Origin: a virus
Strand: one strand, 5' to 3'
Virus record (IMG/VR): IMGVR_UViG_3300035670_001355
Coordinates: 1 to 21,972 of that record
DNA: 21,972 nucleotides
Part shown: positions 1 through 7,531 of the stretch, piece by piece
Numbering within the stretch: position 1 is the stretch's first letter
How the letters are laid out: each line of letters opens with the position of its first letter
Position numbers and translations under genes: made by a program
Notes under the pieces: generated by a model
Told to the model about the DNA's origin: nothing
The model's database searches: none
What the model saw: the letters and a program-made list of their open reading frames with translations, nothing else

Positions 1-1526
1 AAGCAGCAGGTTTTAACAGTACTAATACTAGAGAAATTCAGGTACTTGATGGCTTTGGATTTAGTCAGAATACTACTAGTGAAACTGTTACACTAAGCGA
101 AACTGGTGCTGTGCCTGTGCGTGGACAGCGTACATTTAACACACAGTTAGATCCAGTTGACTTTAACATGACTACCTATATTCGTCCATTTAAGGACACT
201 TCAGGTGGTGTAGTTACAAGCTTTAGCTGGGGAGCAACTACTGGTGCAGTTACAGCAGGCAGTGGCGGCAGCACAACATTGTTAGATGCATATCCTGCTA
301 ACATAGTAACTGCCAGTGCAGACACACAGGCCTTTGCTGCTGATTTTGGACTAAATACTTTTGTATATGCTACATCAGCTCCTGCTGGTGGTAGAACAGC
401 AACATTTGCACCTATTTTTGGAGCAGATCCAGCAGTTACAGCTACATATCAAAAATTAATAGGTATCTATTTAATAGATGGTGGTAGTGGATATACCGCT
501 GCACCTACAGTTACTATAGTTGATCCAGATAGTGGAGCAGAAGCTGTAGCTTTACCAGTTGTAACTACTACAGTAAGTGCTGTAGGTACTCCAACAATTA
601 CTGCAGAAGAAAGCGTGTTGTGGAATGCATTTTTTACATCAAGTGCAACGGGTGCTACGCAAGCTTGGTCAGAAACCGCCACAGTAGCCGAACTAGTATC
701 TACTAATAGTCAAGCGCACCAATTAAAGCGTTTTGGTTTAATTGTTGTTATGGATACGGCTTGTTTTGTTATTGATGATTGTGTGTTAAATACTGCAACA
801 ATTGATTTTGGTATTGACGCCATTGCCAGTGTTGCTTGGGCTGGCCAAGGTAAAGCAATTAGGCAGATTAATGCTCCAGGCCTAGGTACAGCAGGCACGT
901 TTAGTGCTAGCGGATTAGGTGCACCAACAATTAGTGGCACTTATAAGCAAAAAACTACTACAGCTGCGTTTATTGCTAATAAATTAAGCACATTTTCACT
1001 ACTAGCAGGTTTAGGATCTCCTGGAACACCTCCTGGTACACCAACTTATTATAACTTACCACTTACAGGCGGAAATCTAACACTAAGCAATAATGTTAGC
1101 TATTTAACACCAGCTAACTTAGGTATTGTTAATACGCCTGTTACATACTTTGCAGGTACACGAGCAATTAGCGGTAATGTTACGGCATACTTACGTAGTG
1201 GTGCAGCTACTGGTGCAAATGATACGGACAGTGCAACTACCGGACGTAAACAAACAGCACAGTTGTTAGGAGACTTACTAGCAGGTAGTAGTACTACAGT
1301 TGATCCTAGATTTTATATGAAACTAACAATTGGTGGTACTGGTGCAGATGATCGCGTAGAAATCGAAATGCCTGGTGTTGTATTAACAATTCCTACTATT
1401 TCTACTGAGCAAGTTATTAGTACAAGTATTAACTTTACCGCACAAGGTACTGATACAATTGCTGGCGTACGTAACTTTGATCTTGAAGAAGCAAACGAAA
1501 TTAACGTTAAGTACTACGCAGGATAA
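1..1526 (+). CDS. Major tail (tail tube) protein, 5'-truncated by the window edge
   Basis: Probable tail tube subunit, the protein that stacks into hexameric rings around the tape measure to form the tail shaft. The frame is open from base 3 to the TAA at 1524-1526 (507 residues visible), so the GTG at 111 is unlikely to be the true start. Residues before it (AAGFNSTNTREIQVLDGFGF and on) read naturally into GAVPVRGQRTFNTQLDPVDF, and the real start lies just outside the window. Composition is rich in Thr, Ala, Gly and Ser with beta-type periodicity, as in tube proteins. A segment around 477-600 begins DGGSGYTAAPTVTIVD, resembling a small beta module seen in many phage structural proteins and probably inserted in a surface loop. 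The assignment rests on position directly upstream of the frameshifted chaperones and tape measure plus general sequence character. Fairly sure of the role, less sure of the family. Confidence 0.8.
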   Translation, partial: AAGFNSTNTREIQVLDGFGFSQNTTSETVTLSETGAVPVRGQRTFNTQLDPVDFNMTTYIRPFKDTSGGVVTSFSWGATTGAVTAGSGGSTTLLDAYPANIVTASADTQAFAADFGLNTFVYATSAPAGGRTATFAPIFGADPAVTATYQKLIGIYLIDGGSGYTAAPTVTIVDPDSGAEAVALPVVTTTVSAVGTPTITAEESVLWNAFFTSSATGATQAWSETATVAELVSTNSQAHQLKRFGLIVVMDTACFVIDDCVLNTATIDFGIDAIASVAWAGQGKAIRQINAPGLGTAGTFSASGLGAPTISGTYKQKTTTAAFIANKLSTFSLLAGLGSPGTPPGTPTYYNLPLTGGNLTLSNNVSYLTPANLGIVNTPVTYFAGTRAISGNVTAYLRSGAATGANDTDSATTGRKQTAQLLGDLLAGSSTTVDPRFYMKLTIGGTGADDRVEIEMPGVVLTIPTISTEQVISTSINFTAQGTDTIAGVRNFDLEEANEINVKYYAG

Positions 1527-1528
1527 TT

Positions 1529-1568
1529 TTATTAACCAAGACCGGCATTGCCGGTCTTATTAACCAAG
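1529..1568 (+). terminator. Hairpin flanked by a 12-bp direct repeat, possible weak terminator or mRNA processing site
   Basis: A perfect 9-bp stem, AAGACCGGC (1538-1546) and GCCGGTCTT (1550-1558) with loop ATT, follows the tail tube stop by 11 bases. The tract after it is only moderately T-rich (TTATTAACC), so termination would be partial at best. The hairpin could instead protect the 3' end of the abundant tube mRNA or lower chaperone expression, which suits the much higher demand for tube subunits. The sequence TTATTAACCAAG occurs identically at 1529-1540 and 1557-1568, overlapping the outer ends of the stem. Confidence 0.5.
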
Positions 1569-1575
1569 TGTAACA

Positions 1576-2007
1576 ATGGCAGAAATTAGTTTAAAAACCC
1601 TATTAGTCCCATCAAAAAGTATCGAAGTAGAATATCCCGGTATGCCAGGATTCAAAATTGACTTGGCCTTTTTAAGTCGTGAGACTCTTGTTAGTATTAG
1701 AAAAAAAGCCACTAAAACTACGTTTAAAAATCGTCAACCACACGAAGAATTAAATGATGAAGTGTTTTTACAGCTATATGTAGAAAATGCTGTAAAAGGC
1801 TGGACAGGCTTAAAAATTAAATATTTAGAGCAACTAGCTCCAGTAGATGTAAGTAGATTAGATCCAGAAGATGAGCTGAATTATACTAGTGAAAATGCAC
1901 TGTATTTAATGCGAAATTCCAATGATTTTGATAGTTTTATTAGTGAGCAGGTTGGAGACTTGGGAAACTTTTCCAAGAACAGCTCTACTGGGTCGAAAAC
2001 CAATTAA
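1576..2007 (+). CDS. Tail assembly chaperone, lambda gpG-like
   Basis: Predicted 143-aa tail assembly chaperone, the short product of a G/GT pair that binds the tape measure and recruits tube subunits, and is absent from the finished virion. Evidence is its place between tube and tape-measure genes, its size, its mixed helical and acidic composition (for example RLDPEDELNY), and above all a correctly phased -1 slippery heptamer near its 3' end with an open -1 frame beyond. The ATG at 1576 has no clear Shine-Dalgarno sequence, so initiation may be weak or coupled to translation from upstream. After the slip site the zero frame adds only 12 codons, ending STGSKTN, a low-complexity tail typical of the unshifted form. 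No catalytic motif is seen or expected. Confidence 0.75.
   Translation: MAEISLKTLLVPSKSIEVEYPGMPGFKIDLAFLSRETLVSIRKKATKTTFKNRQPHEELNDEVFLQLYVENAVKGWTGLKIKYLEQLAPVDVSRLDPEDELNYTSENALYLMRNSNDFDSFISEQVGDLGNFSKNSSTGSKTN
1962..1968 (+). promoter_or_regulatory. Programmed -1 ribosomal frameshift site, GGGAAAC
   Basis: The heptamer G GGA AAC fits X XXY YYZ exactly and is phased with the zero frame (GGA at 1963-1965, AAC at 1966-1968). Slipping back one base re-pairs the tRNAs on GGG and AAA, and reading resumes with CTT at 1968. Lambda G/GT uses GGGAAAG at the equivalent place. The -1 frame is closed upstream by several stops (last TGA at 1944-1946), so the site lies in the short window where a shift can work. 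A GGAG at 1954-1957 lies just upstream, and only weak hairpins are visible downstream, so any stimulatory element is unclear. Confidence 0.8.
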
Positions 2008-2351
2008 ATAGCTACTTTGAAAATCAACAAATTGGCATGACACGGGAACGCTATCTAGAAGTATGTGAAATGATGGGTAACGAGCCTATAGACAGTGAAA
2101 TACCAATAGAATTTGAAGATTTTCCTATAGACGTACAACAGGCAATTCTTGTCTATCGTATGTTAAAAGATGAGTGGGAAGGTTTTAATGGGCTGTATTT
2201 AGGCAAAAGCTTTATAGGCTTAACCGAAATACTAGACTATATGGAAATTGACTTAGAAGATAGAAAATTAATAGTTCAATTAATCAAACTAATAGATACT
2301 GCAAGAGCAAATCTAATTAATAAACGAGAACAAAAGCCCGCTAGTAATTAA
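1968..2351 (+). CDS. T-like extension of the frameshifted tail assembly chaperone (GT fusion)
   Basis: This -1 frame segment is most likely expressed as the C-terminal 127 residues of a 258-aa GT-type fusion (131 residues from 1576 to the slip site, then this part). The junction reads GDLGN then LFQEQLYWVENQLNSYF. An internal ATG at 2037 would give a 104-aa protein, but it lacks a ribosome binding site and would discard the helical, protein-like stretch upstream. In lambda the T domain of GT recruits tube subunits while G coats the tape measure. Here the segment is acidic and helix-rich (SEIPIEFEDFPIDVQQAILV) and ends KREQKPASN. Its stop codon sits in the loop of the terminator hairpin. Confident in the fusion, moderately so in the exact function. 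Confidence 0.75.
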   Translation, partial: LFQEQLYWVENQLNSYFENQQIGMTRERYLEVCEMMGNEPIDSEIPIEFEDFPIDVQQAILVYRMLKDEWEGFNGLYLGKSFIGLTEILDYMEIDLEDRKLIVQLIKLIDTARANLINKREQKPASN

Positions 2352-2366
2352 ACAGCGGGCTTTTTT
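2332..2366 (+). terminator. Strong intrinsic terminator closing the chaperone module
   Basis: The GC-rich stem AAGCCCGCT (2334-2342) and AGCGGGCTT (2354-2362) has an 11-nt loop and can be extended by two A-T pairs. It is followed immediately by a run of six T (2361-2366). The left arm lies in the last codons of the T-like frame and the TAA is in the loop, so ribosomes finishing the GT fusion would cover it. Termination might therefore depend on the rate of frameshifted translation. Confidence 0.85.
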
Positions 2367-2385
2367 ATTGCAAAAAAATTTGTAT

Positions 2386-2414
2386 TTGACATTTTAAAAC
2401 CCTTGTGGTATACT
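2386..2414 (+). promoter_or_regulatory. Near-consensus sigma70-type promoter for the tape-measure operon
   Basis: A perfect -35 box TTGACA (2386-2391) is separated by exactly 17 bases from the -10 box TATACT (2409-2414), one mismatch from TATAAT. TGG directly before the -10 box provides an extended -10 element, and the spacer start is A/T-rich. The predicted start of transcription is near A2421, giving a leader of about 49 nt before the ATG at 2470. It lies only 20 bp after the T-run of the preceding terminator, so transcription appears to be ended and restarted here. Confidence 0.8.
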
Positions 2415-2426
2415 TGGTGTAATCTC

Positions 2427-2442
2427 GCATAAAATATTATGC
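2427..2442. repeat. Small inverted repeat in the tape-measure leader
   Basis: GCATAA (2427-2432) and TTATGC (2437-2442) are perfect inverted arms around a 4-nt spacer, 6 bases after the predicted transcription start. It could be an operator or a weak leader hairpin. A short AT-rich palindrome in AT-rich DNA may also be chance. Confidence 0.4.
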
Positions 2443-2469
2443 AACTAGAAAAATTCACCTGGAGCTAAT

Positions 2470-5400
2470 ATGGCAGGTAATCGTATTGATATAAATCTTA
2501 GTGTGCAGGACGAAAGTAAGACAATACAAAGTCGCACTAATGATGCCAAAAAATTAAATGAACAGCTAGAGCGTTCACAAAATTTAATGCGTGGTACTAA
2601 AACTGGCAGTGCTGCTATGCGGCGTGCTGGTTTTGATCCTATGGCTGGAGCTGAAGTAGGTGATTATAATCGTGCTCGTGGAGCAGCAGGTGGCGGCGGA
2701 GCTAGTGCACGTAATTTTGCCGATCAAGCGCGTGGTCTAGGAGGTTTAGTTAGATTGTACGCTACCTGGGCAGCAAATATATTCGCTGTTTCATCTGCTT
2801 TTAATGCTTTGCGTGAAGCAATGCAAACCGAAACAATGATTCGTAGCTTAGATCAGTTAGGTGCAGTTAGTGGTATAGCCATGGGCGGATTAGCCAAACA
2901 GTTTGCAGAAGCTAGCGGTGGCGCTATTAGTTTACGTGAATCTATGGAAGCTACTGCTAAAGCTATAAGCAGTGGCATGACACGCGAACAGTTTATGCAG
3001 CTAGGTGAAGTAGCCAAGGGAGCATCACAAGCACTAGGTTTAAACATGAGTGATGCTGTTAGCAGACTTACACGCGGTATTACAAAACTAGAGCCTGAAC
3101 TATTAGACGAATTAGGTTTATTTACTAAAGTAGGTAAAGCAGCAGAAGATTATGCTCGTAAAGTAGGTAAAACTGAAAGTCAGTTAACAGATTTTGAACG
3201 TCGCCAAGCATTTGCCAATGCTGTGCTTAAAGAGGGGCGGGATAAGTTTAGCGAAATTGCTCAAGAAGGCAATCCCTACGATAAGCTGTTAGCACAGTTA
3301 AAAAATGTAGCACAAGATATATTAACAGTTGTAAACTCAATAATAGCACCTATAGCTAAATTACTGGCAGATAATACTGGACTAATAACAGCAGCTATTG
3401 GTTTAGCCGCTTTTAAAATAACTAAAACTGCACTACCGGCCCTAGGACAATGGCGTGAAGGTCTTAAAGCAGCAGCGGAAGATGCTGCACAAAAAGCTAC
3501 AATAATTAATAGAAGTTTTCAAGAAGCGTTTATCACTAAACAAGAAAGAGCCCTAGGTATTCCAGCGCTAGAAGAAAACTTAGATAAAGCTAAACAGCAA
3601 CTTAAACAAGCTCAACAAGAACTACTAAGTTCTAGCAGTAGCATGGATAAACGAGTAGCTCGTAGTAAATGGTTTGGTAAAGCAACTAGCGAAGATGTTG
3701 CCAATGAAAAAAGTATAGCTAAACTACAAGAAGCTAGCGCAAAGTTAGCGCAAAGTGAGTCAGCCGACAAGCAAAAAATTGCTGCAGCTATGGACAAAGT
3801 AGCTGCTGCACAAAAATTAGTATTAGAACGCAGCCAAGCACTAGCTAGTGTAGATGATACCTTACAGGAAGGTTTGCAGAAACGTGCTCGTGTATTATCA
3901 GAGCTTTGGCAGCGAGAAGAAATACGAGATCAAGCTCGTAGTAAGGCTGCTAGACTTCGTATACTTAGCGAAGTTACCGGTGATGTAGAGTCTAAAGGTT
4001 TTCTTAGCGGTATTAAAGAATTATATGGTAAAGCTCAAGCAGATAAAGATATTGGCAGACTAGGCAAATTTGTAACAGTAGTACAAGGTAGCATGGTAGC
4101 TGCTGCTAGTGCAGTTAGCATACTTGGTGCAAGCTTAAGCCGAGCTTTTATAGCACTAGAAATAATAGTCGGTACGTTTTTAATATTAGACACATTATTT
4201 AGTAAGAATAAAAAAGCCGTACAAGAATTTAATAGCGCAATACAATCACTAGAAGAATCAACCAAAACGGCTACGATGGTAGCAGAGAGATATAAAGATA
4301 CGTTAACTATTGATAGTATAAATGCATTTGCTAATAGTTTAGACGGAATATCTGAAGGTTTAGATAGAGTAAATAAAGGCTTTGCTAAAACTAACGAAAT
4401 GAGCAGTTGGATTGACAAAGTACAAGATTTTTTGTCGGTTTTTTGGGGTGGGCAAAAGTCTAAAAAATTAGCTGAAAATTTAGTAGACAGTGTAACAAGT
4501 GCTATTCAAAATATGCCTGTTACTATGCGAGGAGCACTAGAGCAACAACTGGGAAAGGTATTAGATACTACAGATTTATCAGAAAAAGGACTAACTGAAA
4601 AATTAAAAAGCTTAACTACCAGCTTACGAGATAAAGATTTATTAGAACTTAGTCGCGCAGTACAAGAAGTTATTAATAACAGTAAAAAGGGTGTAAAAGA
4701 TGCACAAGCAGTTACACAAGACGTGCGTGAAACTGCTAAAGCAACAGAAACAGCATTTCAAAATTTAGCTAATGCTACTAAAGATACTAGCCCACTAACA
4801 GTATTTTTAGGCAACACTGTTAAGCAAGCTGCAGCACTTAAAAAAGCTTTAAATGATGCAGTTGGTGCTCGCGGAGCTATGGATGAATTAAGCAAAAAAG
4901 GTGGCCTAGAATTTTTAGATCCTGGCACAGCACTATCTTTAGCGCCATTAGTTAGCGAGTACAAAACTTTAAGCACCGAAGCAGGTAAATATAATACTAT
5001 ACTAGCAACTAGCGAAACAAAATTAAAACAGCTACAAAAAGAACTAGCAAGCGGCCCAATGGGTGCTAGCGAAGAAAGACTAAAAAGATCAGAACTAGCA
5101 CAGCTACCAGCAATTATAGAAGACGCAAAATCTAAGTTAGGTGGTCTTAACAGTAGAATGGAAGAAATTTCCGCTACAGCTCGTAGATTAATTCAAGATA
5201 GTGTCAATAAACAAATAGATGCAAGTTTAGCTAATTTTAAACTAAGACTACAGCAATTATCAGTCCAACAACAACAATTTATAGTTGGTACATATAGAGA
5301 ACAAACAGTAGAAACAGCAAGACGTCAAACCGAATTAGCTATACAAGCTATAGATGTTCAAAATAAAATAGCTGATGGAAATATAAAACTTGTACTAGGT

Positions 5401-7167
5401 ATTGAGCTATTAAGATTACAAATTCAGCGTGACGCAGATCTTAGAGAACTACAATTTTATAAAGATGCACAGGACAGGGGCAACCAACTAGAATCTGCTG
5501 TAGAAGAAAGACAAGCAGAACTAGGAAAGCGAGTTACTAGAACAGGTGAAGTGGAAAAAGCAGTTGCATCTTTTAATGTTGGTAAATTAAGTGAGCTAGC
5601 TAAACAAGATCCAACATTAATAAGTTTAATCGATCAAATAAAAGGAATAAGCTTAAATAAGATTGCTGCTAATAATCAAAAAGAACAACAAAGATTAAAA
5701 GGTGCTATTGACGAAACAACCCTAAATACTAGAGATATTGTAGAAGGCTTACAAAGACGAGCTGATAGTATAACTAGACAAATTAGTGAGTTTACAGATC
5801 AAGGACCAGGAGGTCAACAAGCTAGATTTACACTAACTCAAAGTTTACAAGATTTAAATCAGCAGATAACTTTAGAGCGCTATAAGGGTGAACTAGAAGC
5901 CGCCAGTAAAACCTTTGAAATGGAAAGCAAGGGAAAAACAGGTGCAGAACTAGCAAAAGCTGAGGCAGACTATAATTCTCAAGTTAGAAGACAGGCTTTA
6001 ATGTATGGCGAAGCAATAGCTAAAATACAGTCCGAAAGCGGTAAAACTTTAGCTGAATTAGCTGGTAAAACCGACGAAGCTTTACGAAGCCTAAATCTTA
6101 CAGATGTTAATAGATTTTTAGATCAAGCTACAGCTATACAAGAAAGAACTCAACAAGCAGATCTAGCTAGTATAAAATCTCTAGAACAACAACTAGATTT
6201 TGAAAAACAAAAATTAGAGTATAAAAATAATTCTGGTCAATTAACCGAAGAAGAGTATAGATTAAATAACTTACGTTTACAGCAAATAGGTAATGAATTA
6301 GCATTACAAAAAGCTATACGAGAAGCTATGAGTGGCAGAGACACTGCTACACTGCAGCTATTAAGAGATATGGCCAATGCACCAGGAGGAGATGACATGT
6401 TAGGTCCAGTACCTCAAGCAGGGCAACCTAGTTTTATGGATAGAGGTGCTGCTATTGGCCAAACATATACTGATGCTGTTGGTTCCGCTGTTATTTTATA
6501 TAATCAGCAAACAAAAATTGTAGACTTAAACACTTTATTAACAGATAGTGTTAAAAAACTAGGAGACACCTGGAGCCAACAATTTAGTAAAATGGCAGAT
6601 TCAATGATGTCATTTATACAAACAGGTAAATTTAGTTTTAAAGATTTTATGAATAGCATGCTTACAGATTTTCTTAGAACAATGCTACAAATGCAAATGC
6701 AAAATTTTGCTAAAAGTGTATTTGGAGGAAGTAATGCTGTAGGAGCAAGTTTAGCTTCATTTTTTGGTTTGAACGCTATGGGTAATGCTTTTAATAGTCA
6801 AGGTATTATGGGGTATGCCAGTGGCGGAGCGTTTACTAATAGTATAGTAAATCAACCTACACTATTTAAAGCTGCAAAAGGTTTAGGTGTAATGGGCGAA
6901 GCAGGGCCAGAAGCTATTATGCCACTAAAGCGCGATAGTAATGGTAATTTGGGAGTTAGCGGAAACCAAGGAAATGTAGCTATAGTAGTTAATAACTATA
7001 GCCAAGAAAAAGCAACCGCTAAAGAAACAACTGATGGCAGAGGTAATCGTCGTATTGAAGTTACTGTTGGCGATATGGTTGCCGGAGAACTAAGCCGTAC
7101 TAATAGCAATTTACAGAAAAGTTTTACTAATACATTTGGTATAACTTCAATGGTAGGAAGGAGATAG
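2470..7167 (+). CDS. Tail tape measure protein, lambda gpH-like
   Basis: A 1565-aa tape measure protein, which sets tail length and is usually ejected with the DNA. The start is supported by GGAG (2461-2464) five bases before the ATG. The N-terminal region is helical, with a Gly/Ala-rich linker near residues 69-85 (RGAAGGGGASARN). A tape-measure core follows, containing LTRGITKLEPELLDELGLF. Hydrophobic segments lie near 302-317 and 541-577 (for example FIALEIIVGTFLILDTLF), candidates for membrane insertion during DNA entry. Long Gln/Lys/Glu-rich coiled-coil stretches fill the middle. The C-terminus matches lambda-family tape measures: KFSFKDFMNSMLTDFLRTML near 1388-1408, then MGEAGPEAIMPLKR at about 1475-1488. 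No lysozyme or peptidase motif was seen. At roughly 0.15 nm per residue, the lambda ratio, the tail would be about 235 nm. Confidence 0.93.
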   Translation: MAGNRIDINLSVQDESKTIQSRTNDAKKLNEQLERSQNLMRGTKTGSAAMRRAGFDPMAGAEVGDYNRARGAAGGGGASARNFADQARGLGGLVRLYATWAANIFAVSSAFNALREAMQTETMIRSLDQLGAVSGIAMGGLAKQFAEASGGAISLRESMEATAKAISSGMTREQFMQLGEVAKGASQALGLNMSDAVSRLTRGITKLEPELLDELGLFTKVGKAAEDYARKVGKTESQLTDFERRQAFANAVLKEGRDKFSEIAQEGNPYDKLLAQLKNVAQDILTVVNSIIAPIAKLLADNTGLITAAIGLAAFKITKTALPALGQWREGLKAAAEDAAQKATIINRSFQEAFITKQERALGIPALEENLDKAKQQLKQAQQELLSSSSSMDKRVARSKWFGKATSEDVANEKSIAKLQEASAKLAQSESADKQKIAAAMDKVAAAQKLVLERSQALASVDDTLQEGLQKRARVLSELWQREEIRDQARSKAARLRILSEVTGDVESKGFLSGIKELYGKAQADKDIGRLGKFVTVVQGSMVAAASAVSILGASLSRAFIALEIIVGTFLILDTLFSKNKKAVQEFNSAIQSLEESTKTATMVAERYKDTLTIDSINAFANSLDGISEGLDRVNKGFAKTNEMSSWIDKVQDFLSVFWGGQKSKKLAENLVDSVTSAIQNMPVTMRGALEQQLGKVLDTTDLSEKGLTEKLKSLTTSLRDKDLLELSRAVQEVINNSKKGVKDAQAVTQDVRETAKATETAFQNLANATKDTSPLTVFLGNTVKQAAALKKALNDAVGARGAMDELSKKGGLEFLDPGTALSLAPLVSEYKTLSTEAGKYNTILATSETKLKQLQKELASGPMGASEERLKRSELAQLPAIIEDAKSKLGGLNSRMEEISATARRLIQDSVNKQIDASLANFKLRLQQLSVQQQQFIVGTYREQTVETARRQTELAIQAIDVQNKIADGNIKLVLGIELLRLQIQRDADLRELQFYKDAQDRGNQLESAVEERQAELGKRVTRTGEVEKAVASFNVGKLSELAKQDPTLISLIDQIKGISLNKIAANNQKEQQRLKGAIDETTLNTRDIVEGLQRRADSITRQISEFTDQGPGGQQARFTLTQSLQDLNQQITLERYKGELEAASKTFEMESKGKTGAELAKAEADYNSQVRRQALMYGEAIAKIQSESGKTLAELAGKTDEALRSLNLTDVNRFLDQATAIQERTQQADLASIKSLEQQLDFEKQKLEYKNNSGQLTEEEYRLNNLRLQQIGNELALQKAIREAMSGRDTATLQLLRDMANAPGGDDMLGPVPQAGQPSFMDRGAAIGQTYTDAVGSAVILYNQQTKIVDLNTLLTDSVKKLGDTWSQQFSKMADSMMSFIQTGKFSFKDFMNSMLTDFLRTMLQMQMQNFAKSVFGGSNAVGASLASFFGLNAMGNAFNSQGIMGYASGGAFTNSIVNQPTLFKAAKGLGVMGEAGPEAIMPLKRDSNGNLGVSGNQGNVAIVVNNYSQEKATAKETTDGRGNRRIEVTVGDMVAGELSRTNSNLQKSFTNTFGITSMVGRR
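7158..7163 (+). promoter_or_regulatory. Strong ribosome binding site inside the tape-measure 3' end
   Basis: AAGGAG lies five bases before the ATG at 7169 and within the last codons of the tape measure, whose TAG ends at 7167. It supports the 7169 start and suggests efficient re-initiation, so the small M-like protein is probably made in greater amounts than coupling alone would give. Confidence 0.75.
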
Positions 7168-7168
7168 T

Positions 7169-7531
7169 ATGGCAAACGTATCTTGGCCAACAGAATTACC
7201 ACAAAGTCCGCAAAAGGATTTTACAGAAACTATAGGCGTAAATATTATTCGTTCTGCTATGGATGCAGGGCCGGCGAAACAACGACGACGTAGTCTCCGA
7301 CCTACTACCATGACCCTTAGTTTTATTATGACTACACAGCAAACCATAAAATTAGAGGATTTTGTAAATAATACGCTACTAGGCGTAAAGCGGTTTAATT
7401 TTACTCATCCTAGATTAGGCACAACTGTTGAATGTAGACTAGTTCCACAAGGTGATGGACAATTTTTCACACTACAATATCGTGCACCTGACTACTGGCA
7501 AACTAATTTACAATTTGAAATATTACCATGA
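7169..7531 (+). CDS. Minor tail protein, lambda gpM-like position and type
   Basis: A 120-aa distal-tail protein, probably part of the initiator or tip complex assembled at the end of the tape measure. It shows features of a common small phage tail family: WPTELPQSP near the N-terminus, the basic conserved-looking stretch MDAGPAKQRRRSLRP, a middle LEDFVNNTLLGVKRFNFTHP, and the ending YRAPDYWQTNLQFEILP. The size is close to lambda gpM, and the place directly after the tape measure is the same. It starts one base after the tape-measure stop with a strong Shine-Dalgarno sequence, and its TGA overlaps the next ATG (ATGA at 7528-7531). The family match is from memory of sequence character, so the M label is positional rather than proven homology. 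Confidence 0.75.
   Translation: MANVSWPTELPQSPQKDFTETIGVNIIRSAMDAGPAKQRRRSLRPTTMTLSFIMTTQQTIKLEDFVNNTLLGVKRFNFTHPRLGTTVECRLVPQGDGQFFTLQYRAPDYWQTNLQFEILP

Noticed and set aside
111-1526. GTG at 111 as the start of the tail tube gene
   Set aside because: The frame is open without a stop back to base 3 and the upstream residues look like normal tube-protein N-terminal sequence, so the gene simply begins outside the window.
2037-2351. Independent gene starting at ATG 2037
   Set aside because: It has no ribosome binding site. The in-frame sequence upstream to the slippery heptamer is protein-like, and the -1 geometry fits a GT fusion. Kept only as an alternative start in the feature text.
4035-4418. 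127-aa minus-strand open frame in the tape measure
   Set aside because: Hydrophobic shadow of the tape-measure coding sequence with no start signal and no sign of separate selection.
2470-7167. Muramidase or peptidase domain inside the tape measure
   Set aside because: I searched by eye for SLT-type and M23 or NlpC/P60 motifs and found none. The Gln/Lys/Glu-rich regions are coiled coil.
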